Source of the DNA: Planctomycetota bacterium | Lineage (GTDB): Bacteria; Planctomycetota; MHYJ01; WSZJ01; JACPWG01 | Length of the DNA: 50,715 nt | NCBI GenBank assembly: GCA_016197205.1 | Contig: JACPWG010000143.1 | Span: 1-50,715, forward strand | Direction: 5' to 3' | Shown: in pieces, positions 17,882 to 28,100 of the stretch | How positions within the stretch are numbered: the first letter of the stretch is position 1 | Layout: the number at the start of each line of letters is the position of its first letter | Notes under the pieces: generated by a model | Told to the model about the DNA's origin: nothing | What the model saw: only the letters and a program-made list of their open reading frames with translations | The model's database searches: none | Translations under genes and position numbers: made by a program

Positions 17882-18689
17882 CGCCGCGTTTACGAACTGC
17901 GGATACAGTCGTCCCCACGGTAGCGGCGAATCGCAGATCGTGTGCCGGCTCGCGCGGGCCGGTGGCCCGCGCCCCCAGGCATCGTGTCTACACTTCGTCA
18001 ACGGGCCACTCGCGAGTGAACGCCCGTCGCGTCACGGGCCGCCTGAAGGCGGAACTACAAGCAGTGCCGCGGCCTGTGCGCGCTGGGCCTGGAAATCGGC
18101 CATTGCGGGCAGCCCTTCCAAGGTGGCTGCGCCGCCCCGTCGCCCGCCGCAACCAGCGTAATCACTTGAGCATGCGACTTGAGTCGGCCTTGTGGTGCAG
18201 GGCTTCCGCCCTGCACCCGCTTTCGCACGGAACGTCCGAATCTCCTCCCCGACCTCCTCTGGCCGCTCCCGCACTCCAAACGCTCGGCGAATTTCATACG
18301 GGGCGTCCCGTCGGTGCAGGGCGGAAGCCCTGCACCACAAGGGCTCGGCGCCGACGAAGGCGAGCAGAGGGAAGTTCGCACTTTCCCGCGCTCGGCCGCT
18401 TGAGCCTCCGTGCCGCTCGAGTCGACCCGATCAGCCACCTTGAGAGGGCTGGCCATTGCGGGCAATCTGTGTGACGTACTGCGACCCGGTTCGTAGTTCC
18501 GCCTTCAGGCGGGGCGACTGACCGACGAATGCATCGAGTCCGCCGTCGCGTCTGTGCCGGCTCGCGCGAGCCGGCCTGCGCTCCGTCGCTCGCCGCAAGC
18601 GAGCAAAGGAGGGAGACCCGCGCCCCCGGGGATCGTGACTGGAACTCGACAACACGGCGCCGGCGGGCACGAGTGCGACGCCGAATGCA
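17882..18689. other. Gene-free, repeat-rich spacer
   Basis: About 800 bp with no convincing gene. It holds family A palindromes at about 17950-17975 and 18554-18636, and the CCGCCTGAAGGCGG family at 18037-18060 and, inverted, at 18493-18512. It also holds two GGTGCAGGGC/GCCCTGCACC hairpins (18194-18217 with a TTCC loop and 18313-18336 with a GGAA loop) facing each other about 95 bp apart. The spacer separates two convergent transcription units. Confidence 0.7.
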
Positions 18690-18727
18690 AAGCGGCCCGG
18701 GCGCCTTGGTGGACGCCCGGGCCGCTT
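18690..18727 (-). terminator. Rho-independent-like terminator, possibly bidirectional
   Basis: A perfect 14-bp stem AAGCGGCCCGGGCG/CGCCCGGGCCGCTT with a 10-nt loop. It lies 33 bp past the stop of the minus-strand pseudopilin gene. On the minus strand the stem is followed by a short TTTG; on the plus strand by GATTTTCC. Confidence 0.7.
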
Positions 18728-18760
18728 GATTTTCCGGTCTCCCCGCCACGCGGCGGTGGA

Positions 18761-21700
18761 CTACTTCGTCACCTCGATGACGCGGTAAATCGTCTTGGGG
18801 GAGGTGAAGTAGGTCAGCGTGAAGTCGTCCAGGATCGGCGAGGTCAGCGCGGGCAGGTCGGCCCGGCGCTCGAAGCTCGCCACGTAGTACAGCTCGTCGT
18901 TCTTCTTCACGGCCTGGTTCTGGCCGGAACCGCCCGCCTTGAGCAGCCCCAGTCCGGAGCACGCATCGTAGGCGTGGATCATCTGGTTGTTGCCGCCGCT
19001 CACCATCATGATCCCGGGCGACAGGTGGCCCTTTCCTTCCGTGTGGCCCGTCGCCGCGTGGATGTGCCACGAGTGGACGTGCGTGCAACTGATCGTCCCC
19101 AGCGTCACGTCCTCGGACTTCGCGGCCTTTTCGATATCCACGAGGCGCTTCATGTACACGCCGACGGTCTCGCCCTTGTCCAGCCCCGTATCCACGAGCT
19201 CGGAGAGCGAGTTGTCCAGGTAGCGCGACTTCGGGATGAAGGAGCGATCGTGGAGGCGCCACTTGTGGACGAACACGTTGTCGATCGTGCCGTTGAAGTC
19301 GACGCAGCCCATGGACGACCCGTCCGGCCAGTTGTAGGACCGCCCGCCGATGATCATCCAGGAGTCGTTGACGCCGAACTGCTGGGCCGGCGACACGTTC
19401 CCGTTCGTCCCGTTCCGGCGGATGTCCTTGCCGAGCAATAGCTTGCCAGGGTTCGAGGCATTCCCGTCCACGAAGAACATGAACTCGCCGGGGAACTTGC
19501 TCGTCACGGGCTTTCCGTCCGGCCCCGTGGTCGTGGTCGTGGCGGAGTTGGTCCAGTTCACCTCGACGTGGTGCCAGGTATGCGCGGCCCAATTCACATC
19601 CTGCCACAGGACGTAGTCCTTCTGATCGTCGAGCCGCCAGTGGGCGAAGACGCGGCCCTTGCTCGTGAAGATCCGGAGTTCGTTGTAGGCCGCCAAGTTC
19701 GAGAAGCCCGAGCTACCCACGTTCCCCCAGTCGAAGAGGTGCAGACGACCGTCGAGCTGAACCGGACCGGGCGAGTACGCCACGTGATTGATGACGTCCG
19801 GGATCGTCCGGCCCCAAAGGCTCACGTCGACCTCGGGCTTGACGAAGAACTCGAGGGTACCCGCCGGCACGGGGAACTCGTCTCCCCAATAGCTCCGCAG
19901 GCGGTTTCGTTTCCTGGCATTCATGTACAGCCCCATGGCGTGGAGGTCGCTGCCGCTGTTGTAGTCGATGCGGCCCCAGTTGATGCCCTCGCCCGCGCCG
20001 AGAGACACGCCGCCGCCACCGCCGCCGCCCCACCACCAGCCCCCGCCTCCCGCTGCCCCGTAGAAGATGCTGTCTCCCACGCGGGTGAGCGGGGAGGAGT
20101 ACGTGGGTTCGCCGGTTCGGCCGTAGGAGGTCTGGTCGGCTTCGATCGTACGCTTGGCATAGCCGGCCATGAAGGATTTCTTGCCGGGATTGCTGCCGCC
20201 GACGGCCTTCACCATGCCGGAGAGCATGAGGGCGCCGTCCCAGGTCGCGCAGTAGGGGTCCGTGGCGGCCTCCTGGCCGATGGGACGATCCGTGCCCTTC
20301 CAGCGGTAGCCGCCGCCCGTGACGTACGGGTACTCGGGGGTGGAGACGACCGCCGGATAGCCGCCCGCGGTGACCAAGCTTCCGAAGTAGGGATGGCTGT
20401 AGTAACGATCGGTCTCGAAGTCCTTCTGGGTCGTGGCGCGGAACACGTCGTAGACCTTGACGACCGTGGAGATCTTCTCCTCCGCGTAGACTTTTCCCTC
20501 GCGGTAGACGCGCCCGAGCGACTCGATCTCGTAGTAGCCCATGGAGCTCCAGCACCACTCCGTGGTGCCGGTCCAGCCGGGGGCGGCGAGGTCCGACTTG
20601 TCGAGGTCCGTGATCTTGTCGCGAGCCACCATCGGGTTCGGGTCGGACTGGATCAGGTCCGGATTGAACTTCCGGATGTCGGTGTTCGGGTTGACGTTGG
20701 CGTGGATCATGTCGGCCATTTCCTTGGTCACGCCCTTGACCTTGCCGATCATGTCGTCGAGGACCGTGAAGCGGAAGTGCATCCAGTCATAGAAGGTGTA
20801 CTTGCCGACGTCCGCGCCTTCTCCGAAGGTGTACCGGGCCTTGATGATGTGGTCCGCGATGTCGGCGGCCTGCGTGGACGTGATTGCCGGGACCGTCCGC
20901 TGGAGGTAGCTGGCGGTCTTGTAGTCCGGGGACTCGCAATTCGCCGCCAAGCCCTGCAGGCAGGCGATCAGGACTTCCTTGGTGCAGGTGTTGATATTGA
21001 TCGGGGACCGGGGGGTGAGGTCCCAGCGCGGCGTGCCCGCCTTGTTGAAGGTCACGACGGACTTGTCGACCCAGGCGTTGCACGTGATGAAATCGCGGAC
21101 CTTGTTGAAGCGGTCGAGGTTCCCACCCAGGGCCGCGGCGATCTCAATCTTGTTGGAAAACTCGCCGATCCCGCCCTGCGCCCGACGCTGGGTGACGTAG
21201 GTCTGGATGGCCGTCCCGAGGGGCGGGTTGACGCCGGGCTCCAGCAGGGCGTCCAGGTTGTTCAGCATCTTGAAGAGATTGGCGTTGCCCGGGTGGGCGG
21301 GTACGCCCGCCCCGCCGGCGGGCAGGTCGAAATTGTTGACGTTGATCTGGCTCGCGCAGTCGATCACTTTGAGGGCGTACGTGTCGCCGTCGGGCTCGTA
21401 GGTCCCCCCGACCGAACCGGAGAAGCCCTTCCCGTTTTTCATGCGGCTCGGGTCGTAGAAGGAGACGTAGACCGCGTCCTCGAGTTGCTTGGGGGGCGTC
21501 TTGAAGGTGCGCAGCCCCTTCATGGAGGGGAACTCGACGTCGGTGTAGAGTTCCTTGTAGGTCCAGGGGTCGCGGGGGTCCAGCCAAGCCTGGTGCATCT
21601 CCATCCCGCGCACGTCGCCCATGGCGCGTTCGATGCCCGCCATCGCCATCATCCGGGCCCGGACCTTGTCCACGTAGGTCTTCGTGGCCGACTGCTCCAC

Positions 21701-21835
21701 CTGCGTCATGCGCAGGAAGACGGTGGAGAGGAATGCCAGGATCCCAAGCACGCCCATGGCGACCAGGAGCACGTAGCCTCGGTTGTCCTGGCCCCGGCGG
21801 AAGCGGTGAGCCGCTTCCCCGACCCGGTCTCGCAT
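18761..21835 (-). CDS. Giant GspK/PilX-like pseudopilin with C-terminal LamG domain
   Basis: The start at 21835 is set by GGAGG five nt upstream; 1024 residues follow. Residues 20-41 (GYVLLVAMGVLGILAFLSTVFL) form the hydrophobic helix of a type IV pilin-like protein. Next come a GspK-type region with SPININTCTKEVL (helix-hairpin-helix, about residue 278), a Gly/Trp-rich low-complexity loop (about 592-615), and a concanavalin-like LamG domain from about 655 to 860 (GTLEFFVKPEVD to GTIDNVFVHKW). GspK proteins cap type II secretion pseudopili and are usually about 300-350 residues, so this one is about three times as long. The LamG part may bind sugars at the tip. No other secretion genes are in the window. 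Confidence 0.8.
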   Translation of the reverse strand: MRDRVGEAAHRFRRGQDNRGYVLLVAMGVLGILAFLSTVFLRMTQVEQSATKTYVDKVRARMMAMAGIERAMGDVRGMEMHQAWLDPRDPWTYKELYTDVEFPSMKGLRTFKTPPKQLEDAVYVSFYDPSRMKNGKGFSGSVGGTYEPDGDTYALKVIDCASQINVNNFDLPAGGAGVPAHPGNANLFKMLNNLDALLEPGVNPPLGTAIQTYVTQRRAQGGIGEFSNKIEIAAALGGNLDRFNKVRDFITCNAWVDKSVVTFNKAGTPRWDLTPRSPININTCTKEVLIACLQGLAANCESPDYKTASYLQRTVPAITSTQAADIADHIIKARYTFGEGADVGKYTFYDWMHFRFTVLDDMIGKVKGVTKEMADMIHANVNPNTDIRKFNPDLIQSDPNPMVARDKITDLDKSDLAAPGWTGTTEWCWSSMGYYEIESLGRVYREGKVYAEEKISTVVKVYDVFRATTQKDFETDRYYSHPYFGSLVTAGGYPAVVSTPEYPYVTGGGYRWKGTDRPIGQEAATDPYCATWDGALMLSGMVKAVGGSNPGKKSFMAGYAKRTIEADQTSYGRTGEPTYSSPLTRVGDSIFYGAAGGGGWWWGGGGGGGVSLGAGEGINWGRIDYNSGSDLHAMGLYMNARKRNRLRSYWGDEFPVPAGTLEFFVKPEVDVSLWGRTIPDVINHVAYSPGPVQLDGRLHLFDWGNVGSSGFSNLAAYNELRIFTSKGRVFAHWRLDDQKDYVLWQDVNWAAHTWHHVEVNWTNSATTTTTGPDGKPVTSKFPGEFMFFVDGNASNPGKLLLGKDIRRNGTNGNVSPAQQFGVNDSWMIIGGRSYNWPDGSSMGCVDFNGTIDNVFVHKWRLHDRSFIPKSRYLDNSLSELVDTGLDKGETVGVYMKRLVDIEKAAKSEDVTLGTISCTHVHSWHIHAATGHTEGKGHLSPGIMMVSGGNNQMIHAYDACSGLGLLKAGGSGQNQAVKKNDELYYVASFERRADLPALTSPILDDFTLTYFTSPKTIYRVIEVTK

Positions 21836-22135
21836 GTGAACCTCCGTCTGATCCCGATCGGGAGTGAAAACCTTCGAGCGAAACGCCCCACGACTCTCTA
21901 GGAAAGCCCGCACGGCCCCGGCCGCAGCTTCAGTGCGCGACTCGCGGCCGTCTTGCGGATTGACGATTGAAAAAGCGTGACACTTGAACACGGGAAGCGC
22001 ATCGCGATGTTGCGACGTTGCGGCGTTGCGACTTTGAGCCGGGCGGGCCCGACGGGGTCGCGGCTGGTTGGGCGGGCCTTGGGGACGCGCGGCAGGTCCG
22101 CCGAAGCACGAGCCCTTTCAGGCCGGACGCCGGAG

Positions 22136-23203
22136 CTACTTTCCTCCCCCAGCCTTTGGCTTGCCCTCGCCCTCTTCCTCCGCGGGGGTGCGCGCAAGCT
22201 TCTTCTTCAGGCCGGGCCGCGCGGGATCGTTCGCGGTGCCGTCGATCAGTTCGCCGATCTCCTTGTCGGCCTGCTCCGGCCGGGCCGCGTCCGCGTTGAC
22301 CGTCCCGCCGGCGACGCCCATCACGCCCGCTTCGAGCTTGTACAGCTTCGTTCCCCAAAGCCCACACAGGTCGCGCAGCTTGATGAGGGCGTTGACCATG
22401 TCCGCGTAGACGTCGCTGTCCTTCTGGACCACCCGCGACATTTTCCACTCGGAAAGCTTCTGGTCCACCTCGTCCAGGCGGGTCATCCAGTCGCCGGTCC
22501 ACGCCTCCCACGCCTTCTGGTCCAGCGCCGCGGGCGGCGCGGCCTCACCGGGTTTCGGAGACCCAGCCGGCTTCTTCAACGCCTCCTGGTGCTTCGCGGC
22601 CACGGTCTTCAGTTCCGCGCGGAGGGACTCGACCACGCCCAACGCCTCGACCAGGAAATCGCCGTTCCGCTGCTCGTCCATTTGATATTGGTTGGGCGTG
22701 CCGACCATCACCACGCAGGCACCCACGACGTTCTTGCTCAAGCAGTCCTTCTTCGCCGCCAACACCTCGGGCTTGCACTTCGCATTCTCCGAACTGACCC
22801 CGCCCCCCTCGACAGCGGCATCCGTTTCCACGACCTTCTGCTGGATCTGCTTCGACTGCCGATCAAAATTGAACCATGCTTCTACTATATATTGGCCGGG
22901 GGAGAGATCCTTCATCCAAGGACCCAGCTCGGCCACGAAGCTCTGCTTGATGACGGTCGCGTTGTACCAGACGACGTACTGGTCCTGGCCTTCGTAGCGA
23001 AGCCCCACAGCCATGCGCGTGCCGTCGGGATAGTGGGCGTGCCCCATCACGAAGATCATCCGCTTGGTGCTGCCCCCTCGCCCGAATTCCTTGTACTCCG
23101 CCTTCACCGTGATCGGATACCCTTCATGCCCCCAGCTCGTGGGCAAGCCAGCAACCAAGGCAAGGACAATCGCCAACGTCCCGGCCAATCCTCTCCGGAA
23201 CAT
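22136..23203 (-). CDS. Secreted protein of unknown function
   Basis: 355 residues from ATG 23203, with GGAGGAG just upstream. A clear signal peptide (GTLAIVLALVAGLPTSWG) is followed by a beta-rich N-terminal part (HEGYPITVKAEYKEF, then MIFVMGHAHYPDGTRMAVGLRYEG) and a longer helical, charged part that ends in a Lys/Gly/Pro tail. The N-terminal part resembles small extracellular beta domains that follow a transport signal. Same strand as the pseudopilin gene, with 300 bp between them (21836-22135) that contains GTTGCGACGTTGCGGC-type short direct repeats and no gene. I do not recognise a family. Confidence 0.7.
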   Translation of the reverse strand: MFRRGLAGTLAIVLALVAGLPTSWGHEGYPITVKAEYKEFGRGGSTKRMIFVMGHAHYPDGTRMAVGLRYEGQDQYVVWYNATVIKQSFVAELGPWMKDLSPGQYIVEAWFNFDRQSKQIQQKVVETDAAVEGGGVSSENAKCKPEVLAAKKDCLSKNVVGACVVMVGTPNQYQMDEQRNGDFLVEALGVVESLRAELKTVAAKHQEALKKPAGSPKPGEAAPPAALDQKAWEAWTGDWMTRLDEVDQKLSEWKMSRVVQKDSDVYADMVNALIKLRDLCGLWGTKLYKLEAGVMGVAGGTVNADAARPEQADKEIGELIDGTANDPARPGLKKKLARTPAEEEGEGKPKAGGGK

Positions 23204-23425
23204 GCAGTCTCCTCCTCTTGGGAAAAGCCCAGCGGTTCGGCCCCGCTCGCGCCAGAGCTAGAGTCGTCTACGCAAGTCACATGCCGCGCAAGACATGCCA
23301 GGACACGGAGTATCCCCCACAGGGGGCAGGATTTGAAGATTAGGAAGTGACCGATCGTGCGGCGGGATGTTACGGTTCGTATACACGATTACGGACGGGT
23401 AGCGGGGGGGCGGACCGTTGAATGT

Positions 23426-23457
23426 CCGCGGGGGCGCACGCGCGTGCGCCCCCGCGG
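23426..23457 (-). terminator. Perfect 32-bp palindrome after polyphosphate glucokinase
   Basis: CCGCGGGGGCGCACGC is followed immediately by its exact reverse complement. It lies 13 bp past the stop of the minus-strand kinase gene, the place for a terminator, although the T-tract is missing. The rest of 23204-23470 shows no gene. Confidence 0.55.
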
Positions 23458-23470
23458 CGAGGTCTCGACG

Positions 23471-24208
23471 CTACTTGCCCCAGAGCTTCACGCCGCCCAG
23501 GATGCCGGCCGTGTTATCGACCAGCTCCATGTCCGGGGAGAGCTCCATGGCCAGCTTCTTGGCATTGCCGCCGCCGATGTGCAGCCGGTCGAAATTAACG
23601 AGGACGCGCAGGTTGCGGATCGCTTCCTTGACGCGCTTGGTCCACTTCTTCTTGCCGACCTTCTCGAGCGCCGCGTTGCCTAGCTGCTGATCGTAGCTCT
23701 CGCCCTTGCGGAAGGGCTGGTGCGCGATCTCGAGGTGCGGGGCGAGCTGGCCGTTCTGGAAGAGCGCGGTGCCGAACCCGGTCCCCAGCGTGATCACCAT
23801 CTCGACGCCCTGGCCCTTGATGGCGGCGAAGCCCTGCATGTCCGCATCGTTGAGCGCGCGGACCGGCTTGCCCCACTTCTTCTCGAGCGCGGCGCCCAGA
23901 TCGAAGCCGCGGAACTTCTCGGTGCCCAGGTTCGGCGCGGTGATTATCTTGCCTTCGCGGATCACGCCGGGGAAGCCGACGGACACGCGGTCGAACTTCG
24001 GGAGGGGTTCGACGAGCTTCGCGAGCGTGTCGACGAGCAGGGTCGGATTGCAAGGCTGGGGGGTCTCGATGCGGACGCGCTCGGTCAGCATCTCGCCCTT
24101 GGAGCTGAGGACGGAGCCCTTGAGCCCGGTCCCGCCGACGTCGATCGCCAGCGTGCAAGGACCATCAGCCGAGGGCTTCGCGGTTGCAGGTGCGGATCGG
24201 GTCGTCAT
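23471..24208 (-). CDS. ppgK: Polyphosphate glucokinase (ROK family)
   Basis: Start ATG 24208 is preceded by GGAGG (9-nt spacing); 245 residues, the normal size for PpgK. Seen: IDVGGTGLKG (Asp23, phosphate 1 site), VGFPGVI, LNDADMQG with the catalytic Asp, and ITLGTGFGTALFQNGQLAPHLEIAH, where the ELGH of most relatives reads EIAH. The C-terminal VNFDRLHIGGGNAKKL also matches. It phosphorylates glucose using polyphosphate (and often ATP). It stands alone between a secreted protein and the alpha-2-macroglobulin gene. Confidence 0.9.
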   Translation of the reverse strand: MTTRSAPATAKPSADGPCTLAIDVGGTGLKGSVLSSKGEMLTERVRIETPQPCNPTLLVDTLAKLVEPLPKFDRVSVGFPGVIREGKIITAPNLGTEKFRGFDLGAALEKKWGKPVRALNDADMQGFAAIKGQGVEMVITLGTGFGTALFQNGQLAPHLEIAHQPFRKGESYDQQLGNAALEKVGKKKWTKRVKEAIRNLRVLVNFDRLHIGGGNAKKLAMELSPDMELVDNTAGILGGVKLWGK

Positions 24209-25168
24209 CGTGCATTTCCTCCGTGTGTAATGGTAGGGTCGAGCCGAGCTCGCCGAGGCCGCGGTCCGCGAGGGCTTGGTGGCAGTCGAGACCGCCTCCG
24301 CCCCTCGCCGCGACCTCCATCGGCCGCACGGACAGGGCACAGTCACCGGTCGGGTCGGATCGGACGGGTGGGGATTTTAGCGTGCGACCCCGAAAGAGGC
24401 AAGAGAAGAGATTCGGCGATCGAAACCCAACAAATCGGTGCGCGAACATTCATTCGCTGAAGCGCCTCGGGCGACGACTCGCGCCATCGACTTTTTTTTT
24501 GCGAGCCCTCGAAAGGCACGTCGGACCGCGAGGGCGGCGCGCGGCCCTCGGCTCACGCGCGGAGGCTCCCCCCACGAACAAGCGCAGGCATGCGCAAGGG
24601 GCGAGACCGCGCACCGTCGCGGACGGTCGCGGAAGTTCCGACTCGGTGCCTGGGGGCGCGGGCCGCCCTCCTACGCTCGCTCGACCCGAGCTACGGAGCG
24701 CGGGCCGGCCCACGCGTACAGTCGCAAGCGCTGCCGCTTGCCGTGGCTCAAGGCAGGACAGTGTCTGAGATTCGTCAGCGGGCCAGGCGCGGCTCGTAGC
24801 CGAGCGCGGGCGCCCACAACGGGCATCCCGACAGCGTGCGACCGACGGCGGCCTGTATCCTCGATTTGAACCCCGCCGGAAAATTGATCGTTTTCCGGGT
24901 TGACTCGGGCCATTTCGGCTGATAGAATTCGGCTCCACGGGTGGCGTTATCGGACGTTTTTAGGGCCGAAGGCGCCGACCGAGTGGCGCTCGGCGCTCCC
25001 TCGCACGGACCTCGTCGCCTCCCGACGCGGCACGGACGCCGCACCGACGCGGACCGTCGCTCTCCCCGCCGCAGGTCGCGGCCCCGCTCGAGCCGCGGCG
25101 CCATCCGGTCGACCCCTTCCCCCCGCACCCGCCCGCCCGCCCACAGTCCCCGTTCGCCGGAGGTCCTC
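24209..25168. other. Intergenic region between divergent ppgK and alpha-2-macroglobulin
   Basis: About 960 bp. It holds a diverged family A palindrome at about 24653-24712 and an isolated T-tract near 24490. Open frames here are Arg/Pro-rich shadows. Both flanking promoters must lie here, but I cannot point to convincing -35/-10 boxes. GGAGG at 25159-25163 is the ribosome site of the next gene. Confidence 0.5.
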
Positions 25169-28100
25169 GTGCGTCAGGCCAGCAACCGATGGTTCGTCCT
25201 CGCCCTCGCCTTCCTCCTCCTCAACGCCTACGCCGTCCTCCGTCCCCAGCCGGCACGCACCCCCGCCCCTCTCCCCCTGCCCGTCCCCGAACGTCCCGCG
25301 GAACGACCTGCGCTCCTCGCCCTCACGCCCCTCGAAGTGCATGGCCGCGAGCCGCTGCACTTCCAGTTCTCCCTCCCGATGGAGGGCGCGCGCGCATCCA
25401 CCTCCCCGCAAAGCGCCACCGGAGAGCCTGGATCCGCCGCATCCGCTGGATCCGGTTCGTCCGATACGCAAGAACTGGTGCTCGCCCCGGGTGGGCCGCT
25501 GCCCGCGACCTCGATCGGATCCGGTCCGGCGACGGCCGCAACGCCCGCCGCAACGCCTCCGTTTCAGCCGGCACCCGATACCGCGCAGCCGCCTACGCCC
25601 GCGCTCGCGGCGTTCTCCCCGCCGATCGCAGGCACGTTTCGCTGGGAGTCACCCAACCACCTCGTCTTTTTCCCCGCCGCGGACTGGCGCAATGAAACGC
25701 CCTACGAAGTCACGCTTTCCCCCGCCCTCCGCGCGTCCACCGGCGCGCCGCTCGCCGCCCCGCTCACCTCCAGGATCGACGGCGAACCGCTGCGGCTCGT
25801 CTCGCTCCGTCAGACTGCGTTCTCCGACGACCGCGAGATCGGCTTCACCCTCTCGTTCAATCACGCCATCGACGCCGAGAGCGTGGAAAAGCAGCTCGCG
25901 CTCGCGAACGCGGACGGCGCGCCCGTCCTGCTCGATCGCCAGGACGCCGGCAGCCGCGCGGCCGTGGCGAGGACCCGCCGCACCGGCGCTTGCGACGTTG
26001 AATTTCGCACCGTCCCCGTCTCCGGTGATCGACTGCTCGTGGTCCTGAAGGCCGGCCTGACCGGGGTGGACGGCCCCGCACCCCTCGCCGCTCCCCCGCC
26101 CACGGCGATGCGCGCCGAACTGGCGAAGCTCCCGCAAGGGCGCAAACCGTGGCGCGGAGAACCCGGCGCCGCGACCGACGCGCCCCCATCCCCGCTCGCG
26201 GACGCCGCGGAACTGCACGTCCTGGACCTCTCCTTCGAACTGAAGCTGCGGGGGCTCGAGGCCGAGACCCAGGGTCCGGAGCTGGGCGAGATTCGCGCCG
26301 AGTTCCCTGCCCCCATTCTCGCCAAGCAGGCACGCCCCTTCCTTGAGATCGAACCCAGCGTGGCCTGGACGGCCGAGGAGTGGCACGGCGGCCTGCAGCT
26401 CAGCGGCGGCTTCCGCGCCGGCACACGCTACACGCTCACGTTCAAAAAGGGCCTGCCCGCGCGCAAGGGCGCGGTTCTCGCGGCCGATGTGCGGCGCTCG
26501 GTCCTCTTCGACGACGTACGCTCGTACGTCCGCCTCGGCGCCGAGGGCACCTACCTCTCCGCCGCGTCCAGCCTGTTGCTGTCGGTCGAGTCGGTCAACT
26601 GCCCGCGGTTCCTCCTGACCATCCGCCGCGTCTTTCCGTCGAATCTCGTACACTATGCGCGCGGGCGGCGCTCCTGGTACTCCGAGGCCTCCGACCTCTC
26701 CGCGACGCTCGTGCCCGAGCGGCGCGTCACGGTCGCGGAGACGGAGAAGAACCGCCAGGCTCGCACGCTGCTCGACCTTGGCAAGCTGCTTGGCGCCGAG
26801 GCGCACGGCGCGCTGCTCGTGTCGGTGCGACCGGACGGCGGGTACGGGCGCGACGCCCGATTGGTGGTCGTCTCCGACCTCGGGCTCGTGGTGAAGCACT
26901 CGGCCGAGGAGCTGGTGGCCTGGGTGAATTCGATCCGGAGCGCGTCCCCGGTGGCGGGGGCGAAAGTCACGGCGTGGTCGCGCGCCAGTCAGGTGCTCGC
27001 GACGGGAACGACGGACGCGGAGGGGCTCGCGAAGTTGGCCGCGGGGAACTGCGGCAGTGGCGGCGGCGGCTCGGGCACGAGCGCGACCGAGGCCGACGCC
27101 GAGCCTTTCGTCGTGACCGTCGAGTCAGGTGAAGACCTTAGCTTCGTGGAGTTGGGTCGGACCGAGCTGCCCACCTCGGGCCTGGACGTCGGCGGCCGGT
27201 CCTACGTGGAAAAGGGCTACGAGGCTTGCGTCTACACGGACCGCGGGATCTGCCGGCCGGGCGAGACGCTTCGACTGAAGGGCGTCGTGCGGGACCGCGC
27301 TGCCGCTGCCCCCTCGGCCGCCTTCCCGGTGGAGTGGGTAGTCGAGCGCCCGGACGGTCGGCCGTTCCTCCGGCGTACGCTGCCGCTCTCCGCCGCGGGC
27401 ACAAGCGAACTGGAGCTGCCTCTTGGCGAGGCGGTGCCGACCGGCCGCTGGTCCGCGACGCTCGGCCTGCCGGGTTCGAACGCGCCGTTCGGAGCCGCGT
27501 CCTTCCAGGTCGAGGACTATGCCCCCCCGCAAATCGAGGTCGCGGTCGCGCTCCCCGAGGGACGGCTCGCGGTCGGCGCGGAAACGCCGGTCACGCTTCG
27601 CGCACGCCATCTCTTCGGCGCGCCGGCGGCTGGCCTCGCGGTCGAGAATTCCGTGACTTTCGCCCCCGCCCGCTTCGCGCCGGCAGGGTGGGCCGGCTAC
27701 GAGTTCCGTGACGCCACGCGCGAGGGCGCACAGGGAACAGTCACGCTCAACCTGGGCAAGAGCACGCTCGACGAAAACGGAGAGGCGACCTTCATCCTGC
27801 CGGCGCGGAAAGGCGCACAGCCCGCGTCCGCGCTGACCGTGACCGTGCAGGCGACCGTCCTGGACGTGACCGGTCGGACGGTGACCGCGCGGGCCACCCG
27901 CCCGCTGGATGCCACGACCCGGTACGTCGGGCTCCAGGTCCCCGGCGGGGGAGCGGTGCTTCCGCCTGGCCGCCCCTGCGCGGTGCGGATCGCCCTGGTT
28001 TCGCCGGACGGCAAGCCCGAGTCCGGCAAGGTGCACGCGCGCCTCTCACGGCTCGACTGGCACACCACGCTGGTGACGGGCTCGGACGGCCGGCACCGCT

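Noticed and set aside
17882..18689. CRISPR array in the repeat-rich spacer
   Set aside because: The repeats are inverted, of different families and irregularly spaced; no regular direct repeat-spacer pattern.
19568..21901. 777-codon open frame on the plus strand
   Set aside because: Antisense shadow of the pseudopilin gene, rich in Val, Gly, Asp, His and Arg without structure-like patterns.
24941..25168. Upstream extension of the first alpha-2-macroglobulin
   Set aside because: Arg/Pro/Ser-rich, while GTG 25169 has GGAGG and is followed directly by a membrane anchor.
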